Assembly: GCA_963839525.1 (NCBI GenBank)
Contig: CAWIVJ010000027.1
Span: forward strand, 1 to 5,250
Origin: CAWIVJ01 sp963839525
Lineage (GTDB): Bacteria; Cyanobacteriota; Vampirovibrionia; Gastranaerophilales; Gastranaerophilaceae
Length of the DNA: 5,250 nucleotides
Direction: 5' to 3'
Each line of letters opens with the position of its first letter. The first letter of the stretch is position 1. Both the position numbers and the translations under genes were made by a program. The notes under the pieces are model-generated. The model was not told where the DNA came from and did not search any database. It saw nothing but the letters and a program-made list of their open reading frames with translations. Shown here one piece after another: positions 1 through 5,250 of this stretch.

Positions 1-155
1 GTTAAAAAAAGAAACCAGCAATTGCAAAAAGCCACAATGAGTTTATAAGCTGATCTTCAAATTATCATTTAACTTCTGATAAAAAACAAAATGAAATATT
101 TTTTTTCTAATCATCCCATTATACTTATAGTTGTCTTAAATCTAACTCTTATGAA
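1..155. other. Non-coding left edge, no supported gene
   Basis: AT-rich sequence downstream of the minus-strand gene that ends at 156. A plus-strand frame is open from base 1 to a TAA at 46-48 (15 codons). It could be the tail of a gene entering from the left, but nothing in it is recognisable. No stem followed by a T-run that would make a convincing terminator for the 156-875 gene is visible. GCTGAT at 50-55 and ATCAGC at 155-160 are complementary but too far apart to mean much. Confidence 0.5.
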
Positions 156-875
156 TCAGCTTTTTTTCTTCTTGATATTATAGGTAACAAATCGATTATA
201 AAAATCCTGTATTTCATTTTTCTGTGTCAAACTCATATCTTCTTTTGCAACTCTTATCGCAACTTGCCTCATTGATGAATGCTCCCCCTTTTTCTTTATT
301 TCTTCAAGTGCTTCCAGTACTTTTTCATAATACGGAATATCATCCGGGTTAAATGATTTATCTACTGTTTTTTTAATGGGTGTGTATTCTTTTACTTTTT
401 CTTCTTCTGTTTTTTCAACTTTTTCTTGCTTCTCTTCAACTTTGTCTACTTCTTTTTTAGAAATTTTTGTCTGTATTAATGTCAATTGATACTGAAGCTC
501 AAATGCGCAAAGTAAATTCTGCATTATCTTTTCAAAATCACGGAGTATTCCTTCGTTCAATTCATCAATGTTGACTTTTTTTGGTTCCAGATCTTTTATC
601 CCGAGGTGAAGAACATTAAAAATAGAAGGTCTTAGTAATAAAAGAATTTTATCCTTTAATTCCTTTTTGATATAGTTTATATTTTTGTCTTTCCTGGATT
701 TAACAATTTCTTCCCAAAGGACTTCAAAATTATTTTTAAATAAAATTAATATCCCTGTGAAATCAATTTTCTCAGCGATTTTAATAATTCTCTTAGGCAC
801 CTTATAATTTTCAAGATGCTGAATAAACATTCTGCTTTCGGTTAAGCTGTCGGTTAAATTATTCGAATCAGTCAT
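156..875 (-). CDS. Hypothetical charged protein, 239 aa, function unknown
   Basis: I do not recognise this protein. It has no signal peptide and no convincing membrane segment, so it is probably cytoplasmic. Residues 15-135 look helical, with alternating hydrophobic and charged stretches. Residues about 139-166 are almost entirely Lys/Glu/Val, a likely coiled coil or flexible charged linker. Residues about 172-235 form a second compact part (starting FNPDDIPYYEKVLEALEEI, then SSMRQVAIRVAKED) that could be a small helical or helix-turn-helix-like domain; that is a guess from pattern only. The tail is basic (KKKKS). The ATG at 875 has AAGGA about 10 nt upstream (886-890) and a second AGGA only 2 nt upstream (878-881). 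Met16 is a possible later start. The reading frame is clean and base use matches the surroundings. It stands alone, divergent from the insertion sequence. Confidence 0.75.
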   Translation of the reverse strand: MTDSNNLTDSLTESRMFIQHLENYKVPKRIIKIAEKIDFTGILILFKNNFEVLWEEIVKSRKDKNINYIKKELKDKILLLLRPSIFNVLHLGIKDLEPKKVNIDELNEGILRDFEKIMQNLLCAFELQYQLTLIQTKISKKEVDKVEEKQEKVEKTEEEKVKEYTPIKKTVDKSFNPDDIPYYEKVLEALEEIKKKGEHSSMRQVAIRVAKEDMSLTQKNEIQDFYNRFVTYNIKKKKS

Positions 876-904
876 ATTCCTGCTATCCTTAAATGAATAG
901 GGTA

Positions 905-919
905 TTGTACTTACAAGTA
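905..919. promoter_or_regulatory. Small overlapping palindromes upstream of the 156-875 gene
   Basis: TTGTA-CT-TACAA (905-916) overlaps TACTT-AC-AAGTA (908-919), about 30 bp upstream of the minus-strand start at 875. The position would suit an operator next to the promoter of that gene. The region up to 960 is nearly pure A/T, and no unambiguous -35/-10 pair stands out. Short palindromes in AT-rich DNA are common, so this is weak. Confidence 0.2.
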
Positions 920-971
920 TAATAATTTATTTATAAAATTTATTATCAATTATTTTAAAGTGCCTGTTTCT

Positions 972-1046
972 TCCTGCCTGTGTCGGTATGCCAAATGCGA
1001 AAACAGCCTGTCCGCCTTTGGCGGAGCGTCCGCTTGATTGGCAGGA
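972..1046. repeat. GC-rich imperfect palindrome next to the IS left end
   Basis: This island is much more GC-rich than its surroundings. TCCTGCC (972-978) pairs with GGCAGGA (1040-1046) as an outer 7-bp stem. Inside it TCCGCC (1011-1016) pairs with GGCGGA (1020-1025) around a TTT loop. GCGGA (1021-1025) can instead pair with TCCGC (1029-1033) around GCG, so the two inner hairpins exclude each other. It resembles dispersed REP-like palindromes found between genes in many bacteria. It may be the target into which the adjacent insertion sequence moved. It could also belong to the IS, but the inverted repeat at 1054-1067 argues that the IS starts after it. Confidence 0.5.
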
Positions 1047-1053
1047 TATTTCC

Positions 1054-1067
1054 AAAAAGTAAAAAGT
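1054..1067 (+). repeat. Left subterminal inverted repeat of the IS
   Basis: AAAAAGTAAAAAGT at the left end matches the reverse complement of 2321-2334 (AAAAAGTAGAAAGT) at 13 of 14 positions. Its symmetrical placement just inside each end of the transposase-bearing segment supports it. The A-rich composition lowers its statistical weight. Confidence 0.5.
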
Positions 1068-1099
1068 TTATTTTATACTCATTTGCAACTTTAACTTTT

Positions 1100-1104
1100 G
1101 GAGG
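1100..1104 (+). promoter_or_regulatory. Ribosome binding site of the transposase
   Basis: GGAGG lies 6 nt before the ATG at 1111, a strong Shine-Dalgarno match at good spacing that decides this start codon. Confidence 0.7.
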
Positions 1105-1110
1105 TATCCT

Positions 1111-2126
1111 ATGTATTACTCCGGTATCGATCAGCATAAACTATTTTCTTACATCACTACAGTTGATAGTGAGGGCAAAATCATTAAAGAAGAAAAATTA
1201 AACAATAACAACTTTGAAATTCTTAACTATTTCAATTCAATAGGTAAAGAGCATATTGCCACTGTAGAGACAACCGGTGGCTGGTACTGGATGAACGATC
1301 TACTCAGCTCTCTGGGTATTCCCTTAAAACTTGCACACGCTAAATACCTTAAAGCCATTTCTTATGCTAAAGTTAAAACCGATAAAGTTGATTCTAATAT
1401 CCTTGCCCAACTTCTCCGACTTGATTTTATTCCTGAGGCCTATAAAATATCCGATGATATTCGCACTCTTCGTGATACTTTAAGAGCCAGGTCAGACTTT
1501 CCGTAAAGAGAACCAGTTGCCTTAACTTTATGCACAGAATGTTAGAGGAATTTAATATATCTGATCTCTTACTACTTAATAACTTCTACAAACTTCAGTA
1601 TCAACAGTTCGATATTCAGTCAAAATTACTCAAAGAACAAATGCTTACACTCGAGAAATCTATTTATCCATCATTGATTCCTAACGATGATATCCAACGA
1701 TTGCTGTGGATACCAGGAATTGGTAAAATGAATGCTTTTACAATTCTGCTTGAAGTTGGAGATATCAACCGTTTTCCAACTGAGAAAAATTTCTTCTCTT
1801 ATTCCAGGCTGGTTCCTTCGGCTCGAAACTCTGCTGGTAAAACAAAACAACGCTCTTCAAAAGATGGCAACAGATATCTTAAAATAGTCTTTTCGGATGC
1901 CGCAGTGCACGCTTTGCATTATTATCCTGTTATTAAAAATTACCATAGCTCAAAACTCAGAAAGAAAAACAAGCAAGTTGCAAAAGCAATTATCTCAAAA
2001 GAAATTGCCAGAATTGTTTATCACGTGCTTAAGGATAAATCTAATTTTAATAACCATTTTAAAGGCAAACAATTAGAACATAAAAAGTCTGTTCAATGGC
2101 CACGCATCACAAGCCCCGACGTCTAA
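1111..2126 (+). pseudogene. IS110-family transposase (DEDD plus serine type), one-base frameshift
   Basis: The enzyme moves the IS by RNA-guided recombination. The N-terminal RuvC-like domain (DEDD_Tnp_IS110) shows Asp7 (GIDQHK), Glu53 (ATVETTGG), Asp91 and Asp94 (KTDKVDSN), the four expected acidic residues. After the frameshift the C-terminal Transposase_20 domain shows the hairpin-helix motif PGIG (about 202-205), RLVPSARNSAGK with the presumed catalytic Ser at about 241, and KDGNRYLK. The first frame ends at a TAA at 1504-1506. The second frame is open from 1491. Joining them at 1489-1491 gives RARVRLSVKRTS, which lines up without a gap to the usual R-x-R-x-x-L-V-x-x-R-T linker, so exactly one base appears missing. 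The joined protein is 338 residues, normal for the family. No slippery heptamer lies at the junction, so programmed frameshifting is unlikely; mutation or sequencing error fits better. Confidence 0.88.
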
Positions 2127-2129
2127 CTA

Positions 2130-2320
2130 GTCGCTCCAAGACTCTGCGTGCTGGATTGGGAAGTGATGCGTCAGCCTAAAATATATCTGGGATATTTTAA
2201 GCCCCATAAGCGGTTTGGTTGCCATTCCGGTCAACCTTTATGATATAGAATTGGCTATCAGTTATTATTTCAAAGAATTTATTGGAGATTTGATCTTTTT
2301 TAAATTTCTATGCCCTATTG
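2130..2320 (+). ncRNA. Candidate IS1111-type guide RNA (seekRNA/bridge RNA)
   Basis: This non-coding stretch between the transposase stop and the right inverted repeat is where IS1111 elements encode the RNA that directs their transposase to donor and target DNA. Visible structure: TAAAATAT (2177-2184) pairs with ATATTTTA (2192-2199) around a 7-nt loop. CATAA (2205-2209) and GGTTG (2217-2221) pair with TTATG (2238-2242) and CAACC (2232-2236), leaving an internal loop and a 10-nt apical loop. GTGATGCGT (2163-2171) pairs with ACGCATCAC (2102-2110) in the end of the transposase gene. Two segments repeat the junctions: GGATATTT (2190-2197) equals 1044-1051, and TAAGCGGTT (2207-2215) equals 2335-2343. 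The exact RNA ends are unknown. The call rests on family knowledge, position and pairing. Confidence 0.5.
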
Positions 2321-2334
2321 ACTTTCTACTTTTT
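2321..2334 (-). repeat. Right subterminal inverted repeat of the IS
   Basis: ACTTTCTACTTTTT is the inverted partner of 1054-1067 with one mismatch. It lies 8 bp before the stop codon of the minus-strand SEC-C gene, so the IS abuts that gene's 3' end without visibly cutting into it. Confidence 0.5.
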
Positions 2335-2341
2335 TAAGCGG

Positions 2342-3617
2342 TTATGCATCAGATTCCATTCCTTCTTGATAACAACATTCTCCAAATTTTTTACCACTAC
2401 CACAAGGGCATTGATCATTCTTAGTTATTTGATATTCAATAGAAATAAAATCAATATCTTTGTCCTTAATTTGTTCGAATGGATCTACATCTTGTGGCTC
2501 AAATGATTTAATTTTCTCTTTAATCTCTTTTGAAAGTTCCTCATCTATTTGAGGTTCAGTCTTTTTTTTATAAAACCAACCAGGACTCCAATTCGGTAAA
2601 TATTTTTTCCACATCTGGTAAGTAAAGCTTTCTGAATCATCAGGTGGTTCGATGGAAAATTGTGAATTCCAATCAATTTCAATTTCAGAATCATCCTCTT
2701 CAAGTTTATCAATTATTGATTTCAGATCAGCTTTTAAAACATCTCCATCAACAAATGTTTGATCATCACTTAATACTATTGAAGTAAAGTCTTTATGAAA
2801 ATTGTCGCGCGAGGAAAAAATATTGCAAAACGGGAGATAGTAATAATATTCAGAATCGATTCTATTTGTCGCTCGTGTCGTAACCAAGTCATAAACTAGA
2901 CCAAGATTAAAACATAATTCTACTTTGGTACAATAATATGCATAAGGTGCAAATTCTTTAAGTGTTTTGTTATTTTGTCCTTCCCACCTATAAAATATTT
3001 GTGTCGCAAATTCTTGCTCAATCTGCATTTCAGTAATAATATTTCTCAATAAATCAGTTTGCATTCCTTCGACATTAAGCCAATATTCAGAAATTTGTGA
3101 AACTGTTTGCAAATTAGTGCAAGTTGGGAAAATTCTTTTTACATTTTTCCATTGTCTTTTAACTTCATCTAAATTGATATCCCTTATAAGATTTCTCCAA
3201 TGTTCAGCTAATATATTCTCAGCCTCAGAGAAATTACCTTTTTGCCATTCTTTAATTGCCATAAGTTCTTTTGGGTTGACAATTTGAACTCCAGTTTTTC
3301 CATCTTTTGTCTTTACTTTTTTGCCACCTCCAACCAAAGGTCTTCTTTCGTTAAGATAGTCAATTCCCATAAGCGAGGAGAATAGTGGATCCAAATAATG
3401 AACATTTACAGCATTATCTTTTTGAATAAGCTTATTAGCTAATATTATGACTTGTTCCTCATTTAAAGCCCCATCTTTGTTTTCTTTTTAAATCAGCAAG
3501 AATTTCTATTGTCAACACTGGTGGAATGTTCACAAAATATAATTTGTTTAAAAGCACCAATTCCTTTTTTGAAAGTGCTTGTAAGCTAGACTTATCTAAT
3601 ATTATTATTGGTCCCAT
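2342..3617 (-). pseudogene. SEC-C motif protein, frameshifted, with a PIN-like N-terminus
   Basis: The C-terminus carries a perfect zinc-binding SEC-C motif, CPCGSGKKFGECC, nine residues from the end. The clean frame runs from the stop at 2342 up to a TTG at 3394 (350 aa) and stays open to 3490 without an ATG. A second frame beginning with ATG at 3617 reads MGPIIILDKSSLQALSKKEL and then VNIPPVLTIEILADLK, meeting the first frame at a run of five T (3485-3489, AAAAA in the coding strand). With one A fewer the reading is ADLKENKDGALNEEQ, giving a continuous protein of 424 residues. The N-terminal part, with ILDKSSLQ and TIEILADL, resembles a PIN-like nuclease fold (acidic residues after beta strands); this is inference. 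The middle is helical, with TPR-like stretches around ELMAIKEWQKGNFSEAENIL. Function unknown; SEC-C motifs often bind zinc and serve protein or nucleic-acid contacts. No good Shine-Dalgarno site precedes 3617. Confidence 0.75.
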
Positions 3618-3668
3618 AATATTTGATGCATAACTATCACTTATGTAGAATTATTTAATTGTGTTTTG

Positions 3669-3703
3669 GATGATAGATCGGAATATTATTCTCAACTATC
3701 ATC
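3669..3703. repeat. 35-nt palindromic repeat, copy A
   Basis: GATGATA (3669-3675) and TATCATC (3697-3703) form a perfect inverted pair, extended by one base pair outward (G3668/C3704) and one inward (G3676/C3696), around a 19-nt loop. It ends about 50 bp upstream of the proposed SEC-C start at 3617. It matches copy B at 26 of 35 positions without gaps. It could be an operator, an RNA hairpin or a dispersed intergenic repeat. Confidence 0.5.
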
Positions 3704-3778
3704 CTGGCTAATTTGCTAATTATGTCGCTAATTTTTTTATTTACTTATAGTTATTGTAAAATTACACAGTATTTCGAA

Positions 3779-3813
3779 GAAGATATTACCGAAAAAAATT
3801 CTCATCTATCATC
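3779..3813. repeat. 35-nt palindromic repeat, copy B
   Basis: Same length and orientation as copy A, starting 110 bp further on. The arms GAAGATA (3779-3785) and TATCATC (3807-3813) pair with one mismatch. The best conserved part is the right half, TTCTCANCTATCATC, where 14 of 15 bases agree with copy A. Confidence 0.45.
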
Positions 3814-3975
3814 TTTGAATAATCACCTGCTATAATCTGTGGTTAATAGCCATTTCTTCGCGGGTCCCTTATAGTTGCAAATCCTAAACATCACCCCGTG
3901 AAAGTTTAGTCTGTTTTTTCTTTAGCTAAATTAATTCATTCCGGTTAAATAGGCAATAATAAAATAAATTTAGAT

Positions 3976-4695
3976 TCAGGCTGTACCGGGTTCAACCTTT
4001 GTTCCCCGGAACAAAAGCCAGAGTGTAAACACCAATTCACCCACAATACCGGGTACTGCTACAATTATCATGAATATCATTTTGTAGTCTGAATAGTTTG
4101 GCAAAAGAAAATTCGCAAAGCTGTCAATCAAATAGCCCGACGCTGCCAGTAGTAGTAAAACACCAAGATATTTGGGTACAAATTTAGATTTAAGAATAAG
4201 GTAACTGATGAAGTAAAGATGTACACCGAAAAATACAAGCGCAATCAGAAAGCCATAATTATGACCATTGAGAAATAACAGTGCAAGTGCGTTAAGTTGA
4301 TTAGTGGTAAAAACATTAAGAAAGTCAGCACCGCTTAAAACTATGATAACAAATAATAAATTAAGCTGGGTAATACCAAAGATTGCAACATATACCAACC
4401 TGAACCACGCAGCGAGTAAAGAAATACTTTTATTTACAGGTTTAAGCAGAACAAAAAGCGCCCAGGCAATAATAATGTCAATTATCAGGACAACCAGCCA
4501 GCTTACTATTCCGCTGCGGAACAATATTTCATTTGACAGTATATTGTTTACAGTTGCCTGTGCGTCTCCCGGTACAAGCATACTATTAAATACAAAAAAA
4601 TTAGTGATGATGCCAAGAATAAAAATAATTAAGTAACCTATGCCTGCAATTTTAGCAGCCTTGTTTTGTGTCATCTCTTTAAAATTATTCGTCAT
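3976..4695 (-). CDS. DUF4386 family integral membrane protein
   Basis: A 239-residue protein, close to the usual length of the DUF4386 family. It is very hydrophobic with about six membrane helices, roughly at residues 16-38, 61-84, 95-121, 144-168, 174-197 and 205-230, so it sits in the inner membrane. Family-like features are the AAWFRLVYV stretch near 95-103, GHNYGFLIALVFFGVHLYFI around 144-163, and KFVPKYLGVLLLLAASGYLID around 171-191. The biochemical role of this family is not known. The start at 4695 is supported by AGGAG at 4703-4707, 7 nt upstream; Met8 is a less likely alternative. It follows the oxidoreductase gene by 24 bp on the same strand, so the two are probably cotranscribed. 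No catalytic residues can be pointed to. Confidence 0.85.
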   Translation of the reverse strand: MTNNFKEMTQNKAAKIAGIGYLIIFILGIITNFFVFNSMLVPGDAQATVNNILSNEILFRSGIVSWLVVLIIDIIIAWALFVLLKPVNKSISLLAAWFRLVYVAIFGITQLNLLFVIIVLSGADFLNVFTTNQLNALALLFLNGHNYGFLIALVFFGVHLYFISYLILKSKFVPKYLGVLLLLAASGYLIDSFANFLLPNYSDYKMIFMIIVAVPGIVGELVFTLWLLFRGTKVEPGTA

Positions 4696-4719
4696 TAATT
4701 TTCTCCTGGTTTTTGAAAT

Positions 4720-5250
4720 TTAATTGTGATGAGTCATGGTTACGACCACATTTCCCTTCTTATGTCCTGCATCCACATACCTGTGTGCTTCGGTAATTTG
4801 TTCAAATGGATATTTTCGATCAATAATGGATTTTATTTTCCCTTGTTCAAGAAGTTCACCTATGAAGTTCAAATCTTTAGTTCTTTCTATAGGCGGTCTT
4901 AAACCTGTTGCCATTATCAATGCTTTTTTATTGCTGAAGATTGAAGTCAATAAAACGGAAGGAAATATTTTGAGTGTAATTGCTGCCTGAAGAAATTTTC
5001 CATTTTTATTTAGTGAATTTTTGCACTTCGAAAAAGTTGTCTTTCCAACTAAATCAAAAACAATATCATGGGTATCACCGCATTTTGTAAAATCTTCTTT
5101 TTTATAATCAATTACTTTGTCGGCACCAATTGACTTCACCAAATCTTTACTTGAAGTACTGCAAACACCAGTAACGTTTGCCCCAAAGTGTTTTGCAATT
5201 TGAACCGCAGCCGAACCAACACCGCCTGAAGCGCCGACAATAAAAACTTT
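4720..5250 (-). CDS. Medium-chain dehydrogenase / quinone oxidoreductase, N-terminus beyond window
   Basis: An NAD(P)-dependent oxidoreductase of the MDR superfamily (zinc-type alcohol dehydrogenase / quinone oxidoreductase branch). The frame is open to the window edge, giving 176 residues; the first part of the gene (catalytic GroES-like domain and start of the Rossmann fold) lies outside. Visible parts are the first Rossmann strand and glycine loop KVFIVGASGGVGSAAVQIAK (residues 1-20 of the fragment), then GADKVIDYKKEDF, the HDIVFDLVG strand, and the C-terminal segment IIDRKYPFEQITEAHRYVDAG followed by GNVVV, which is typical of quinone oxidoreductase-like MDR proteins. A TTG at 5140-5142 is inside the gene and not a real start. 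Substrate cannot be told, and neither can zinc dependence, as the zinc ligands would be in the missing part. It is first in a likely operon with the DUF4386 gene. Confidence 0.88.
   Translation of the reverse strand, partial: KVFIVGASGGVGSAAVQIAKHFGANVTGVCSTSSKDLVKSIGADKVIDYKKEDFTKCGDTHDIVFDLVGKTTFSKCKNSLNKNGKFLQAAITLKIFPSVLLTSIFSNKKALIMATGLRPPIERTKDLNFIGELLEQGKIKSIIDRKYPFEQITEAHRYVDAGHKKGNVVVTMTHHN

Larger units (their letters stand above)
1047..2337 (+). mobile_element. IS110-family insertion sequence, IS1111-like, frameshifted
   Basis: About 1.3 kb, a normal size for this family. It contains one transposase gene on the plus strand (1111-2126, broken), a short left end (about 64 bp before the ATG) and a long right end (about 210 bp after the stop). 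An A-rich repeat lies just inside each end in inverted orientation (1054-1067 and 2321-2334, 13 of 14 positions identical). Subterminal rather than terminal repeats and a long 3' non-coding segment are the marks of the IS1111 subgroup, as against the IS110 subgroup with its long 5' segment. The outer limits are estimated from the usual few-base offset between repeats and ends and may be wrong by several bases. IS110-type elements usually make no clear target duplication, and I see none. As the transposase is frameshifted, this copy is probably not autonomous unless the frameshift is a sequencing error. Confidence 0.7.
3618..3975. other. Non-coding spacer upstream of the SEC-C gene
   Basis: About 360 bp with no plausible gene on either strand. 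It separates the end of the DUF4386 gene from the start of the SEC-C gene, both on the minus strand, so the SEC-C promoter must lie here. The spacer holds two related palindromes (3669-3703 and 3779-3813). On the minus strand a segment near 3815-3850 reads ACCACAGATTATAGCAGG, which recalls the dispersed CCACAGATTA-type intergenic repeats of Bacteroidota-like genomes; that resemblance is from memory. I see no tRNA and no clear terminator. Confidence 0.55.

Noticed and set aside
1..48. Fifteen-codon plus-strand frame open at the left edge
   Set aside because: It is too short and unrecognisable to call a gene fragment.
880..1110. Guide RNA in the left end, as in the IS110 subgroup
   Set aside because: The inverted repeat at 1054-1067 leaves only about 57 bp before the ATG, and the structured non-coding segment lies on the right side.
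955..1201. Short open frames on both strands across the GC-rich palindrome (minus 955-1137, plus 980-1201)
   Set aside because: They run through a hairpin-forming island and the IS left end, overlap the better supported transposase start with its GGAGG site, and look like no protein family.
2318..2323. TTGACT at the right IS end acting as an outward -35 with TATACT (1074-1079) across a circle junction
   Set aside because: With the estimated ends the spacing in the circular form would be about 40 bp, too long for a promoter.
2318..2506. Plus-strand open frame opposite the SEC-C motif region
   Set aside because: It is antisense to the SEC-C gene, whose zinc motif is unmistakable. Its product is just a hydrophobic shadow.
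3482..3496. Programmed -1 frameshift at the T TTA AAA heptamer in the SEC-C gene
   Set aside because: The heptamer is present in frame, but a -1 slip leads within eight codons to a TAA. The downstream frame needs a +1 shift or one base less, so an indel explains it better.
4304..4990. Plus-strand open frames opposite the DUF4386 and oxidoreductase genes
   Set aside because: The minus-strand genes have clear family features and a ribosome binding site, so these are shadows.
1..5250. CRISPR array, tRNA or rRNA genes, multi-gene defence operon
   Set aside because: I see no regularly spaced repeats, no cloverleaf-like sequence, and no set of adjacent genes that forms a known defence system.

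Overview
The window is AT-rich, with one GC-rich island at about 972-1046. It looks like an accessory stretch of a bacterial chromosome, possibly from the Bacteroidota/Ignavibacteriota side of the tree. That placement is an inference from base composition, the DUF4386 gene and the style of the intergenic repeats; no marker gene fixes it. Shine-Dalgarno-like sites precede the transposase (GGAGG) and the DUF4386 gene (AGGAG).

Layout. 1-155 holds no supported gene. 156-875 (minus) is an unrecognised, highly charged 239-residue protein. 876-1046 is non-coding: a small palindrome sits upstream of that gene, then a GC-rich imperfect palindrome of about 75 nt. About 1047-2337 is an IS110-family insertion sequence that fits the IS1111 subgroup. 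It has A-rich subterminal inverted repeats, a DEDD/serine transposase gene broken by one missing base near 1489-1491, and about 190 nt of structured non-coding DNA between the transposase stop and the right end, where IS1111 elements encode their guide (seeker/bridge) RNA. 2342-3617 (minus) is a SEC-C-motif gene whose stop codon lies a few bases from the IS right end. The obvious open frame begins only at a TTG at 3394, but reading both frames recovers a longer gene starting with ATG at 3617 and interrupted by one extra base in a five-base homopolymer at 3485-3489. 3618-3975 is non-coding and holds two related 35-nt palindromes. 3976-4695 (minus) is a six-helix DUF4386 membrane protein, preceded by 4720-5250 (minus), the C-terminal part of a medium-chain dehydrogenase/quinone oxidoreductase that runs off the right edge. 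The last two are 24 bp apart and probably form an operon.

How it fits together. The main interest is the insertion sequence with its candidate guide RNA. Short stretches of the RNA region repeat sequence at both IS junctions: GGATATTT at the left, TAAGCGGTT at the right. Two neighbouring genes, the transposase and the SEC-C gene, each carry a single-base frameshift, which means either local decay or sequencing error. I see no CRISPR array, tRNA, rRNA or recognisable multi-gene defence system.
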